64,000 bases of DNA from Glandiceps talaboti (lineage: Eukaryota; Hemichordata; Enteropneusta; Spengelidae). The translations under genes and the position numbers were made by a program. A model generated the notes under the pieces. That model made no database searches and had not been told where the DNA came from. It saw nothing but the letters and a program-made list of their open reading frames with translations. Positions within the stretch are counted from its first letter, which is position 1. Each line of letters opens with the position of its first letter. The stretch spans positions 1,791,501-1,855,500 of the forward strand of contig NC_135559.1 in the NCBI RefSeq assembly GCF_964340395.1, given 5' to 3'. Below are positions 9,591 to 26,290 of the stretch, in pieces.

Positions 9591-10400
9591 ATGGACTATG
9601 TTGGACTATATTGGACAATATTGGACTATATTTGACTATATTTGACTATATTGGACTATATTTGACTATAGTGGACTATATTTGACTATAGTGGACTATA
9701 TTGGACTATATTGGACTATATTTGACTATATTGGACTATATTGGACTATAGTGGACTATAGTGGACTATATTGGACTATAGTGGACTATAGTGGACTATA
9801 TTTGACTATATTTGACTATATTGGACTATATTGGACTATATTTGACTATAGTGGACAATATTTGACTATAGTGGACTATATTGGACCATATTGGACTATA
9901 TTGGACAATATTGGACTATATTTGACTACATTGGACCATATTGGACTATATTGGACAATATTGGACAATATTGGACTATATTTGACTATAGTGGACAATA
10001 TTGGACAATATTGGACAATATTTGACTATATTGGACAATATTGGACTATATTGGACTATATTTGACTATATTGGACTATATTGGACAATATTTGACTATA
10101 TTTGACTATATTGGACAATATTGGACAATATTGGACAATATTTGACTATATTTGACCATATTGGACAATATTGGACAATATTGGACAATATTTGACTATA
10201 TTTGACCATATTGGACTATATTAAACAATATGTGACTATATTGGACTATATTTGACTATAGTGGACAATATTGGACCATATTGGACTATATTTGACTACA
10301 TTGGACTATATTGGACTATATTTGACTACATTGGACTATATTGGACTATATTTGACTACATTGGACAATATTGGACCATATTGGACTATATTTGACTATG
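9591..10400. repeat. 10-bp satellite array (TTGGACTATA), unit 1
   Basis: About 81 decamers of TTGGACTATA and variants (TTTGACTATA, GTGGACTATA, TTGGACAATA, TTGGACCATA). Phase is kept to the base over ~810 bp. The open frames within it (YWTIFDY-type) are repeat artefacts. Confidence 0.97.
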
Positions 10401-10490
10401 TATTAACATATATAATGTCCTTTCATATAAAGGACTTATATTAATGATTCAAAATCGATAATAAACGAAAGAAACTGAGGTAAATTAATA

Positions 10491-10869
10491 TATACACGAT
10501 AGCCCGACCCGTACTTGCACGAGGCTGGTGCAATATATTATACACGATAGCCTGACTCGTACGTGTATGAGGCTGGTGCAATATATTATACACGATAGCC
10601 AGACGTGTACGTGCACGAGGCTGATACAATATATTATACACGATAGCCAGACTTGTACGTATACGAGGCTGATACAATATAGTATACACAATAGCCAGAC
10701 TTGTACGTGCACGAGGCTGGGACAATATATTATACACGATAGCCCGACCCGTACTTGCACGAGGCTGGTGCAATATATACACGATAGCCTGACTTGTACG
10801 TGCACGAGGCTGGTGCAATATATTATACACGATAGCCATACCCGTACGTGCACGAGGCTGGGGCAATAT
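10491..10869. repeat. ~46-bp minisatellite, unit 1
   Basis: Eight units of the pattern ACACGATAGCCCGACCCGTA … CACGAGGCTGGTGCAATATA, 42–48 bp each. Open on both strands but with no protein resemblance. Counterparts are at 19896–20274 and 33081–33385. Confidence 0.95.
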
Positions 10870-12357
10870 ATCATCTTAGTAAACTAACACCTTGATTACC
10901 AAAGTAATAGGTACAGAAGAGAGACCACAACAACACTATATGGGATACATACATGTACCTTTTGTAGTAACTTAGTCGTGAAATATTTTTAGTTTGTGTC
11001 TATCTGAATAGTAAACTGAGACCTTGAATGCCAGAGTAGGCTAGACATTTACAGCAGGGACTGGGTACAAGTAGAATTCTGTTGCTAACTGTTTATTTAT
11101 GTTTATGTTTTTACATACAGCTCTACTCAGTGAACATTCACTGTAATAGATATCAGCATTCCCTTGACAAACTTTTTCAACTTTCTCCAATGTAGTTTTC
11201 AAAGCTTCAAATGTGTGTCAACAACTTAGTGGATTTGTAGAAATATTGAAAACAAAAGTTGTATATTTTGAGGTTTTTAAAGCTGTATTTGCTGGAACTG
11301 GAACTTCTTGTTTAAACTGTTTTGTTACTAAGATGTACAAAGTACCATAGATATTATTTCCCAGTATTTTTCTTTGTTCAGCCAAGGAAAATATGAGTGA
11401 CCAAAAGAGCCTTTGTCAGTACTCATCTAGTGACTTGTAGTGACAAGCCTTAGGCCATGAGTATTTCCAGGTTGAATGATTGGCGATTAACATAATCATA
11501 CCAGCTGTAATAATATCGAAGAAAAGCCCAAAAACTAACAGATAGACTAATTGAATGAGTAGAATTTATGTGGTGGATGAGGGCCGGGGGGGGCATGAAA
11601 AATAATTGGGGTGCAAGGGAGTCTTGAAAATTCTGATGGTCTGAAAAAATGGGTCACATAATATTTTGCTCATGATTTGAACCAAATTTAACCCCAGGAG
11701 CAGTCATTTACCAAGTTCATTTGCAAAATTTCTTGCAGATTCACTGCAATAAATTCTTACATGTAAAAATATTGAATTATCATGATGTAGGTGACTTCCA
11801 GAGAATAAGTGTTTGTGTATGTATGCCTTAATCTCTTGGTTTTTAACACAATGTTCAAGTATATCTTTCTGTGGCTTTCAAAGTGTGCCTTGGAAATGTT
11901 ACACCACTTAATGGCCTCCTTCCACCTTTGGAGCGGGACACCCCCTCCCACACCCTCCCCACTACCAATCATTGTGGTGCTGTTTTTGTTTCAAATTGAA
12001 ATTGCAATGGAAAGCCCTGCTGGCTAAGTATATCCAAGTATAGGTTACAGCCCAAAGTATAGTGTACCATACATCTTCAGAATGTGTGTGTGTGTGGGGG
12101 GGGGGGTGCAGATAATTACATATATAAAATATCTGTATTACAGGGATGAGGGGAAAGAATTTGCATCAAATTGTTGGTCACCCCTCCCCACCCCTATTTG
12201 TGCTCCTCCCCCTCCCCCTGAAATGAACCTAAGAATTGTTAAAGCTCCCCCTCCCATCGAAGAATGTACGGTTATACTGTAACCCCTCGCATTCTATTGA
12301 CACTGGACATTTTATTAGTACATATACAGTACATCTCTCTCGATAATCTCAGTGATT
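10870..12357. other. Gene-free end of unit 1
   Basis: No gene recognised. It contains a G tract (about 11584–11590), C-rich stretches (11940–11970, 12180–12250), a short TG/G tract (about 12082–12107) and AT-rich filler. It is duplicated at 20275–21770. Small ORFs here lack protein-like composition. Confidence 0.6.
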
Positions 12358-12619
12358 ATTCAAGTAAAACAGAAAAGTGCAAAAAAAGCCTTGGAGATGG
12401 ACAAAATCAACAACATAAGTAATGCTGTTAATTAGTCAATATTTAGGGTGAATATTCAGCAATATGTAATGAGATAAAGGGAACAAATCAAAGAAAACAA
12501 CTTGGAAATCAAATTTATTTAACTAGAGAATCATCAAATGTTATCACCGCTGCATGCTCCTAGTGTTCATATTTTAAGAATTTGAAAGCTAACTCTGTTG
12601 TAGGCATCAAGCGTAGACC

Positions 12620-12802
12620 ATGCAAGTTAGATTAGATAATTTTGTCACGTACACAGTACAGCACAACGCTGCCCTAAATACCAGGAAATACTTCTCTACA
12701 TCAAGAACCGTTAACATATGGAAAGGTCTACCAGCAAACGTCGTCAATGCACCGAATATAATTCATTTAACAATGAGTATGACTCTCTGCCGACACACAT
12801 GA
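12620..12802 (+). pseudogene. Non-LTR retrotransposon RT C-terminal tail (unit 2)
   Basis: Copy of the fragment at 3258 with two substitutions (QHNAA for QYNSA). It was carried along by the segmental duplication and is not an independent insertion. Confidence 0.6.
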
Positions 12803-14197
12803 CGAACTAATTATCCATGGATACCTTATCCCTCAACTCAACTCAACTCAACTCAACTGGTACAGTACAAGTGTATGTGCGAACCACACCCATGTGTCAA
12901 AACAATGCAAAGTGTCACCTATAAGATAAATGTGTTATTTGGCACCATTCACTTATTATCGGCCAAGTATGTCAATATTATCGATATTTTATTAATATTT
13001 TATTATGTTCTGAAACATATCTGGGGAAACAAGTGTCAATGGCCTATATATTTGTAAGGTATCCCATTTGCCATTTACCCACTTAACTCTCCCACGTCTC
13101 ATTCACACGAGACGTGCAGTGCTTTCTCTTGGGTACAATTACTGCGCAAACTCGCATAAAGGTCACTGACAACCACCGGGCCATGTACCGCACTTCTGCA
13201 ACGCTATAAACTTATACGAGGTGAGTCGCCATTACAGAAAACAGAAGACTGTAGGTAAGTAGTCTTCATGTCTGTCGACTTCAACTTATTTCCAAATAAT
13301 TCTCGAAATCGTTATTTACTGAAAAAAAGAAATATTAGTCAATGGTGTATAGTCCTAGCACATGCTTTCTTGCCTGTGGTCCTAGGTAGTTTTTGCAACG
13401 TTACCTTTAAGAACAAAATGCTTTCAACAAGTGCTTACGTGTACGTACTATGGTCGTGAATCTATTATAAATAGTGTGGTCTTTGTTCTGTCCGTGCATT
13501 GCCATTGTTCAAGGTCACAGCGTTCGTAAAATCGCTAACCACAAGGACATGTCGCCATAAACATCGAAAGCTACCCATTACATGATGACGTTTCACGTTG
13601 TTGTTTTTTGTCAACAACACCAGTATCATACTTTCCCTGGTTGTTGGTTTTTTTATAGTAGGGTCTACTTCAATAATATAACAAACAATGACAACAGAAT
13701 CCTGAAGGCCTTTTTTTTCGTTTGTAATGGGTGGCTCGAAAACATGGCCGGTGTCAACTTCAAAACAAGGACCACTATCACTAGTGACGTGACGTTTCGC
13801 AGACCACAATAGACTAATTGATTTAATGAAATCGTAGAGAAAATTGTGAATGATTTGCATTGTATAATTTTTGCATGCCATACCACTTGGGATCGAAAAA
13901 TAACTGCATCCAGAATATACATATATATTCAGAACTAGTCTAGTCCGTTACGATTAGCTCCACCATGATATACGTTTAATCATAGACAGTGGATCTGAGG
14001 GGAGACTGTCCATGGTTTTAATAATAGAAAGATATCGTAGAAAAAGACTACACGTATAGTAATTAGACTATTAACTTCAGAACAGGATGTTTGTACTCAC
14101 GGCGGTCAGCTTAGGGTGGTGTGAAATCGTTACTCATCAATCTCTCGTTGACACTATTATATTCAGAGCTGTTTATTACACTGAAAATTGACTGAAA

Positions 14198-14440
14198 TTG
14201 GCCATAATAAAGACCAATACGGATTACAGTGAAACATTGATTGTACGCCGACTACTGGATTATGAATTTAATAACTCCATTCCTATGTTTTTCATGGTAC
14301 GAAAAATAAAACGGTGTGATTTAACGAAGTGGAATGTTTTATCATTATCCATCATTTTCAAACCTGCTCTCTCCAGCATTTATGTCATCGATTGTGCTCA
14401 CCTGAACACGGGCGAGATCTAAAGGACGCCGCCAGCGTTA
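14198..14440 (+). pseudogene. Degraded LINE RT tail upstream of GRDP copy 2
   Basis: KWNVLSLSIIFKPALSSIY, the duplicate of 4823–5060, sharing its internal ~20-bp deletion relative to unit 3. Confidence 0.5.
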
Positions 14441-14732
14441 AGCCTGTGTGATTATAATCATTTTAGATGTTTCCACAGTATACAAGTAGAAGTGTGCTTA
14501 TATATGTATTTGTGTATACACAAACATATACATACCCATATAGATAGATAGGTAAGGGGTTTGTGTCTGAGGCCCAGCTATAAGAATCTAATAGTTATTT
14601 ATCCTACATAGAACTATTGATCTCGCCCCTTACCCGGCACATGTACCAACTTTCACAACATCGTGAGTTTTGCTATTTTGTAGGTCTTGGCAGTTAAGAC
14701 AACCAGACAAGGAAACCACTTTGAAAATCAGG

Positions 14733-18237
<3,505 letters not shown>

Positions 18238-18379
18238 GGAACACTTTAAAAATCGTCTGATTTTCTTATTAATAATATGACAAAGAACGGAACCTGCATG
18301 TACTATGTTTGCCGGCCCTGGGAGATCCAAGGACAGCCTTTGGATTGTCTGGGAAAGCCTTGACAGTTCTACATTTTCA

Positions 18380-18705
18380 TAATTTGGAGTTCTGGAGAGG
18401 CATTTCATCATTTCACATCACACAAATTTTGTGCGTTTGCCAAGACCAAATAGAAACTCTATTTCATCGCTATTGTTATGACACTGGTCCATCAATGCCT
18501 CATGGAACTTAGCAGACATACATATTTATTAGATACATACTGAATATGCATAACTCCTAAGTGCTTATTACCTTCAGATAAATATTAAGATGAATATTAA
18601 GTGTGTATCTAACAAAGTCTGCTATGTCCCATGAGGTAACAGTGTGTCATTGTGAGAACGATATAGATGAAACAGAGTTTTAATTTGGTCTTGACAATTT
18701 AGTTT
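18380..18705. mobile_element. Foldback element in GRDP copy 2 3' flank
   Basis: Duplicate of the element at 8975–9300, with the same two inverted arms. Confidence 0.6.
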
Positions 18706-18995
18706 GATATATTATAATTTCCTGAAGCTGACGTTCGCATTGTTTCTTGACCAAGTATGCTAATTAACTATGTATTTTTGTATACAAGTACATGTGTTTA
18801 TTTTAAACTTTCAACTTTTAATGATGATTCTTTCGAGCTCTCAACCTATGACATTCATTTCAGATTTATATTGGATTGTATATAATGAATCAGAATTCAG
18901 ATACGTCATTTTATCATGATCTTCACTTATTTTTCTTGTAACTTGACTGGTGATTTTCACGACTCGCTACTTCTTTCACCCAGTACTTGGTTTGC

Positions 18996-19805
18996 ATGGA
19001 CTATGTTGGACTATATTGGACAATATTGGACTATATTTGACTATATTTGACTATATTGGACTATATTTGACTATAGTGGACTATATTTGACTATAGTGGA
19101 CTATATTGGACTATATTGGACTATATTTGACTATATTGGACTATATTTGACTATAGTGGACTATATTTGACTATATTGGACTATAGTGGACTATAGTGGA
19201 CTATATTTGACTATATTTGACTATATTTGACTATATTGGACTATATTTGACTATAGTGGACAATATTTGACTATAGTGGACTATATTGGACCATATTGGA
19301 CTATATTGGACAATATTGGACTATATTTGACTACATTGGACCATATTGGACTATATTGGACAATATTGGACAATATTGGACTATATTTGACTATAGTGGA
19401 CAATATTGGACAATATTGGACAATATTGGACAATATTTGACTATATTGGACAATATTGGACTATATTGGACTATATTGGACTATATTGGACAATATTTGA
19501 CTATATTTGACTATATTGGACAATATTGGACAATATTGGACAATATTTGACTATATTTGACCATATTGGACAATATTGGACAATATTGGACAATATTTGA
19601 CTATATTTGACCATATTGGACTATATTAAACAATATTTGACTATATTGGACTATATTTGACTATAGTGGACAATATTGGACCATATTGGACTATATTTGA
19701 CTACATTGGACTATATTGGACTATATTTGACTACATTGGACTATATTGGACTATATTTGACTACATTGGACAATATTGGACCATATTGGACTATATTTGA
19801 CTATG
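18996..19805. repeat. 10-bp satellite array, unit 2
   Basis: About 81 decamers. Similar length to unit 1 but with a partly different order of variants in the first half, which shows internal turnover since the duplication. Confidence 0.97.
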
Positions 19806-19895
19806 TATTAACATATATAATGTCCTTTCATATAAAGGACTTATATTAATGATTCAAAATCGATAATAAACGAAAGAAACTGAGGTAAATTAATA

Positions 19896-20274
19896 TATAC
19901 ACGATAGCCCGACCCGTACTTGCACGAGGCTGGTGCAATATATTATACACGATAGCCTGACTCGTACGTGTATGAGGCTGGTGCAATATATTATACACGA
20001 TAGCCAGACGTGTACGTGCACGAGGCTGATACAATATATTATACACGATAGCCAGACTTGTACGTATACGAGGCTGATACAATATAGTATACACAATAGC
20101 CAGACTTGTACGTGCACGAGGCTGGGACAATATATTATACACGATAGCCCGACCCGTACTTGCACGAGGCTGGTGCAATATATACACGATAGCCTGACTT
20201 GTACGTGCACGAGGCTGGTGCAATATATTATACACGATAGCCATACCCGTACGTGCACGAGGCTGGGGCAATAT
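19896..20274. repeat. ~46-bp minisatellite, unit 2
   Basis: Eight units, essentially identical to 10491–10869. Confidence 0.95.
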
Positions 20275-21770
20275 ATCATCTTAGTAAACTAACACCTTGA
20301 TTACCAAAGTAATAGGTACAGAAGAGAGACCACAACAACACTATATGGGATACATACATGTACCTTTTGTAGTAACTTAGTCGTGAAATATTTTTAGTTT
20401 GTGTCTATCTGAATAGTAAACTGAGACCTTGAATGCCAGAGTAGGCTAGACATTTACAGCAGGGACTGGGTACAAGTAGAATTCTGTTGCTAACTGTTTA
20501 TTTATGTTTATGTTTTTACATACAGCTCTACTCAGTGAACTTTCACTGTAATAGATATCAGCATTCCCTTGACAAACTTTTTCAACTTTCTCCAATGTAG
20601 TTTTCAAAGCTTCAAATGTGTGTCAACAACTTAGTGGATTTGTAGAAATATTGAAAACAAAAGTTGTATATTTTGAGGTTTTTAAAGCTGTATTTGCTGG
20701 AACTGGAACTTCTTGTTTAAACTGTTTTGTTACTAAGATGTACAAAGTACCATAGATATTATTTCCCAGTATTTTTCTTTGTTCAGCCAAGGAAAATATG
20801 AGTGACCAAAAGAGCCTTTGTCACTACTCATCTAGTGACTTGTAGTGACAAGCCTTAGGCCATGAGTATTTCCAGGTAGAATGATTGGCGATTAACATAA
20901 TCATACCAGCTGTAATAATATCAAAGAAAAGCCCAAAAACTAACAGATAGACTAATTGAATGAGTAGAATTTATGTGGTGGATGAGGGCCGGGGGGGGGG
21001 GCATGAAAAATAATTGGGGTGCAAGGGAGTCTTGAAAATTCTGATGGTCTGAAAAAATGGGTCACATAATATTTTGCTCATGATTTGAACCAAATTTAAC
21101 CCCAGGAGCAGTCATTTACCAAGTTCATTTGCAAAATTTCTTGCAGATTCACTGCAATAAATTCTTACATGTAAAAATATTGAATTATCATGATGTAGGT
21201 GACTTCCAGAGAATATGTGTTTGTGTATGTATGCCTTAATCTCTTGGTTTTTAACACAATGTTCAAGTATATCTTTCTGTGGCTTTCAAAGTGTGCCTTG
21301 GAAATGTTACACCACTTAATGGCCTCCTTCCACCTTTGGAGCGGGACACCCCCTCCCACACCCTCCCCACTACCAATCATTGTGGTGCTGTTTTTCTTTC
21401 AAATTGAAATTGCAATGGAAAGCCCTGCTGGCTAAGTATATCCAAGTATAGGTTACAGCCCAAAGTATAGTGTACCATACATCTTCAGAATTAATGTGTG
21501 TGTGTGTGGGGGGGGGGGGTGCAGATAATTACATATATAAAATATCTGTATTACAGGGATGAGGGGAAAGAATTTGCATCAAATTGTTGGTCACCCCTCC
21601 CCACCCCTATTTGTGCTCCTCCCCCTCCCCCTGAAATGAACCTAAGAATTGTTAAAGCTCCCCCTCCCATCGAAGAATGTACGGTTATATTGTAACCCCT
21701 CGCATTCTATTGACACTGGACATTTTATTAGTACATATACAGTACATCTCTCTCGATAATCTCAGTGATT
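20275..21770. other. Gene-free end of unit 2
   Basis: Copy of 10870–12357 with longer G tracts (about 20990–21000 and 21509–21520). No gene seen. Confidence 0.6.
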
Positions 21771-22031
21771 ATTCAAGTAAAACAGAAAAGTGCAAAAAAG
21801 CCTTGGAGATGGACAAAATCAACAACATAAGTAATGCTGTTAATTAGTCAATATTTAGGGTGAATATTCAGCAATATGTAATGAGATAAAGGGAACAAAT
21901 CAAAGAAAACAACTTGGAAATCAAATTTATTTAACTAGAGAATCATCAAATGTTATCACCGCTGCATGCTCCTAGTGTTCATATTTTAAGAATTTGAAAG
22001 CTAACTCTGTTGTAGGCATCAAGCGTAGACC

Positions 22032-22214
22032 ATGCAAGTTAGATTAGATAATTTTGTCACGTACACAGTACAGCACAACGCTGCCCTAAATACCAGGAAA
22101 TACTTCTCTACATCAAGAACCGTTAACATATGGAAAAGTCTACCAGCAAACGTCGTCAATGCACCGAATATAATTCATTTAACAATGAGTATGACTCTCT
22201 GCCGACACACATGA
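22032..22214 (+). pseudogene. Non-LTR retrotransposon RT C-terminal tail (unit 3)
   Basis: Same fragment, reading NIWKSLPANVVNAPN. Its presence at the same place in all three units shows the insertion predates the duplications. Confidence 0.6.
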
Positions 22215-23529
22215 CGAACTAATTATCCATGGATACCTTATCCCTCAACTCAACTCAACTCAACTCAACTGAACAGTACAAGTGTATGTGCGAACCACAC
22301 CCATCATGTGTCAAAACAATGCAAAGTGTCACCTATAAGATAAATGTGTTATTTGGCACCATTCACTTATTATCGGCCAAATATGTCAATATTATCGATA
22401 TTTTATTAATATTTTATTATTTTCTGATACAAATGTCGGGAAACAAGTGTCTATGGCCTATATATTTGTAAGGTATCCCATTTACCCACTTAACTCTCCC
22501 ACGTCGACGTCTCCCACGTCTCTCACGTCTCCCACGTACACGAGACGTGCAGTGCTTTCTCTTACAATTACTGCGCAAACTCGCATTAAGGTCACTGAAA
22601 ACCACCAGGCCATGTACCACACTTCTGCAAAGCTATAAACTCACGAGGTGAGTCGCCATTACAGAAAAACAGAAGACTGTAGGTAAGTAGTCATCATGTC
22701 TGTCGACTTCAACTTATTTCCAAATAATTCTCGAAATCGTTATTTACTGAAAAAAAGAAATATTAGTCAATGGTGTATAGTCCTAGCACATACTTCCTTG
22801 CCTGTGGTCTTAGGTAGTGGTCTTAGGTAGTTTTTGCAACAGAATGCTTTCAACAAGTGCTTACATGTACTATGGTTTTGAATCTATTATAAATAGTGTG
22901 GTCTTTGTTTTGTCCGTGCATTGCCATTGTTTCAGGTCACAGCGTTCGTAAAATCGCTTACCACAAGGACATGTCGCCATAAACATCGAAAGCTACCCAT
23001 TACATGATGACGTTTCACGTTGCTTTTTTTGTCAACAACACCAGTATCATACTTTCCCTGGTTGTTTTTTTTTATAGTAGGGTCTACTTCAATAATATTA
23101 CAAACACTAACAACAGAATCCTGAAGACCTTTTTTTCGTTTGTAATGGGTGGGTCATATTTTAGAGAAAACATGCATGGCCGGTAAACGTCAAAACAAGG
23201 ACCACTATCACTATTGATGTGACGCTTCGCAGATCACATTAGAATATTGATTTAATGAAATCGTAGAGAAAATTGTGAATGATTTGCATTGTATAATTTT
23301 TGCATGCCATACCACTTGGGATCGAAAAATAACTGCAGCCAGTATATACATGTATATTCAGAACTAGTCCGTTACGATCATCTCCACCGTGATATGCGTT
23401 AGAAAGATATCGTAGAGAAAGACTACACATATAGTAATTAGACTATCAACTTCAGAACAGGATGTTTGTACTCATGGCGGTCAGCTTAGAAGTATGGCGT
23501 AGAATGCCTGCCAATATTCGAAAATACAA

Positions 23530-23790
23530 TACTGCAATGACTATATGCAATACTGCAATGACTATATGCGATATGACTACATGCGATGTGACTACATGAG
23601 ATGACTACATGCGATATGACTACATGAGATGACTACATGCGATATGACTACATGCGATGACTACATGCGATATGACTACATGAGATGACTACATGCGATA
23701 TGACTACATGAGATGACTACATGCGATATGACTACATGAGATGACTACATGCGATATGACTACATGAGATGACTACATGCAATACTGCGA
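23530..23790. repeat. Tandem repeat GACTACATGCGATAT in unit 3 insertion
   Basis: Irregular array of GACTACATGAGAT and GACTACATGCGATAT blocks (compound unit ~27–28 bp), about 9–10 units. It starts exactly where unit 3 stops matching units 1 and 2. Confidence 0.85.
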
Positions 23791-24354
23791 TGCGAGATGA
23801 TGACATGATATGTGGCGATTTTGTAATGACGTTATGCCATTCGTAGATTATTCAATATGCATAAGGGGTAGACCATTCGATATCCTGGGGGGCTTGGAAG
23901 ATTGGTGGAGAGTCATTATTTTTTTCCCACCTGCTTGCCTGAGAATTATTTTTTTTCCCCTTCGCCAATGCTGGCAACTTTTTTTTTCTTTGCTTCTTTG
24001 AGATATCCGGATTTTTTTTTACGTCAATGTTGAACACCTACATTTGTTGCCACACTTTTCTGTTTGGTTTTGGCACACGGTAATAGAGAGAGTAAAAAGA
24101 TGTTCTATGACACACATATTATATTTAGAAAACTACATATTTCATACATGTTTGATTTTCAATTAAATAAACATCGTTGACAGTTTTTATGCCATGGTAT
24201 GGTGACACACTGAAAATACAAATCGGAAACTTGATTGGTGAGCTCAAACATTCAGATAGACCGGTCAGTTTCTCCAGCTTGGGGGATGGGGGGGGGGGGT
24301 GTCAGTGTTTTTTTCCATTGGGCCGACAAAAAGTCACTGACCCCCCCCCCCCCC

Positions 24355-24770
24355 CCTGAATAAAGTTTCATAGCATCTGACAGTAAGTTGTAGAGGGAAG
24401 AGCTTTGAGACTGGGATATGTCCACCTCTTGAGTGAGTGTGTGTGAATGGGGGGGGGGTTCTAGGGGGTCTCCCCTAGAAACCCTCGAGGATTTTTACTT
24501 CTAAAGGCAATGTTTAGGCTATTCACAGACACTTTCAGACAATAATTTACAAATTTTACAAGACAGCTCTAACATGTAAAAAGCAACTCTGTGAGGTTGA
24601 AACATTTTTGAAATAAAGTTTCATAGCATCTTGACAGTAAGAGTTGGAGGAAAGAACTTTGATTTGAGACTGGAACATGTCTACCTCTTACGGGGGGGTT
24701 CTTGGGGGTCCCCCCTAGAAGCCCTGGGTTGTTTTTTTACTTCTAAAGGCAATGTTTAGGCTATACAACT
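24355..24770. repeat. Two diverged copies of a G-rich block
   Basis: 24355–24515 and 24612–24763 share AATAAAGTTTCATAGCATCT, GGGGGGTTCTNGGGGGTC and CTTCTAAAGGCAATGTTTAG. The copies are in direct orientation, ~255 bp apart. Confidence 0.75.
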
Positions 24771-25370
24771 CATTGGGAATGTCGTTTGTTCCACAAGCTT
24801 TCCCGCTATGACAAGACCTAATTGCCTTTGTAACATCTTCATGTGTTATTACAATATCATCAATTACTGGAAGGCTATCATCACAATTATGAACTCTGTC
24901 AAAATCTCTAATTAAGTGTAACTCTTGTAAGATTTGTTCATGAAAAGAGTTTCTAACATCTGTACTCTCCTCTAAGGCAACATTCATTTTTCCTTATGTA
25001 TTCCAGTAGTGTCTCAAGTTACTTTTAATAACAACTTCATTACTGCTTACATGTCTATTACCACCCAGACAATCATATATACAAACCTTCCTAGACTGTG
25101 GTTTCTGACCTTTTAAATTTTTCCAGAATAACTTGCATGATTTCCCACCAGCTGAGCAATTTCTACACTACGCTTAACTTGGTAATATAAGATTTTGGAA
25201 TTAACTAATTTACTTGCCCTTTTTTTACGATCAACATAGGTGGACCAAAGTTCATTTCCAGTGGATTCATCCTTGCAGTCAGATGGGGTCTTTGCCCATT
25301 TTCTATATTTTCTACATGCCTCTCGTCTATCATTAATTAAATCTTCAATCCATTACTGATAAGACTTCAG
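24715..25370 (-). pseudogene. Non-LTR retrotransposon fragment (pre-RT and RT start)
   Basis: Read on the minus strand, 25330 downward gives CRKYRKWAKTPSDCKDESTG, then KSCKLFWKNLKGQKPQSRKV after a frameshift, then the RT-entry motif VTKAIRSCHSGKACGTNDIP followed by NELY (compare the usual KSGKA.GPDGIP of LINE reverse transcriptases). At least one frameshift and a stop interrupt it, and the rest of the RT is absent. A dead CR1/jockey-like fragment; family level is inferred. Confidence 0.65.
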
Positions 25371-25940
25371 CAGCAACTCAGACAAGGAGTTGGTTATCAC
25401 CTGCTACACAAACTTAATATTAGCTCCGGTAGAGGACTGCTAATCCTGTATATGTCAAACACTGAGTCAACATTTTGACAGCTAAAGGGTATAAGTGTCA
25501 ATAAACGAGGAGGCGTAGCCCCGAGTTTTTGGCACTTAACCCTACCGAACGAGTTGTCTATCTTACTTTGGCTCAAACGGACACTCGTACAGAAAAAAAT
25601 ATATTAGTATAATAAAATAAAATAAAAAATCTACCTACCCCACCTATTCTAAAATTGAGTGTAATCGGAACCACACAATTTTTTTTATCAAGCCTTATAT
25701 TGGAATGTGGTTTTCTGTAAGTATTTTCATCTGAAAAAAATTAAAAAACAACTGATAAATTCAGCTTGTGCCACTTTAATTACTGGAGTTAGTTGTACGA
25801 TATCTGATGTCTGTGTCCTTCCGAGACAATCCGTACTTCGGTAATAACTGATATATCGTCGTATCGTTATGTACGTGATTGAAGGCAAGGCAACTCGGTT
25901 TGTCAACTGAAACTACAAGAGGGGAGTCGGTGTATCTGAC

Positions 25941-26290
25941 ATGCTAAGAAAGCTATCATGGCCATGCCGTGAAAATCGTAGGCCAGTGAGTAAACTAACT
26001 TTCCTATACAAAGCTACAAATAATCCAAGGTGACAAACTATCAGAATCATCACCATGTTATACTGGGGGAAGTGTGTCTGGTTCTTCCCCCATCCCGATC
26101 ATCATCAAGAAAAACCTCTATATTCACTTATTCCTCGGTCAATTCCTGAATGGAATGTTTTATCATTATCCATCCGACAAGCAAATACTATGGACAGTTT
26201 CAAATCTGCTCTCTCCAGCATTGATATCACCGACTGTGCTCACCTGAACACGAGTGATATCTAAAGGACGCCTCCAGCGTTACGCCTCCG
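25941..26290 (+). pseudogene. Non-LTR retrotransposon RT C-terminal tail (unit 3)
   Basis: Encodes RKLSWPCRENRRPVSKLTFL then YKATNN, a stop, and after that IPRSIPEWNVLSLSIRQANT then MDSFKSAL. This is the standard C-terminal end of LINE ORF2 (R-L-x-x-F-Y-K … P-x-W-N-x-L-P … S-x-x-x-F-K). It is broken by a stop. It is the better-preserved version of the tails at 4823 and 14198. Confidence 0.65.

Larger units (their letters stand above)
2990..12357 (+). repeat. Tandem segmental duplication, unit 1 of 3 (GRDP locus)
   Basis: A unit of about 9.37 kb that repeats at 12358 and, with rearrangement, at 21771. The unit start is recognisable as CAAGTAAARCAGAAAAGTG at about 2994, 12361 and 21773. Internal order: retrotransposon tail, putative promoter, second retrotransposon tail, three-exon GRDP-like gene, foldback element, 10-bp satellite, ~46-bp satellite, and a spacer with G/C homopolymer tracts. 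Confidence 0.9.
23515..26130. other. Sequence unique to unit 3, upstream of GRDP copy 3
   Basis: About 2.6 kb replacing about 225 bp of units 1 and 2. It holds the tandem array at 23530–23790, a duplicated G-rich block (24355–24515 and 24612–24763), a minus-strand LINE fragment (24715–25370), a hairpin at 25489–25546, and a repeat at 25625–25740 also found at 46080–46160. No cellular gene seen. Confidence 0.7.

Noticed and set aside
9682-10065. Long open frames in the 10-bp satellite (YWTIFDY repeats)
   Set aside because: Repeat artefact: a 10-bp unit lacking stops in some phases; no start context or protein-like composition.
10491-10869. Regularly spaced repeats resembling a CRISPR array
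   Set aside because: The units are contiguous with no unique spacers, the genome is eukaryotic and no cas genes are present; it is a minisatellite.
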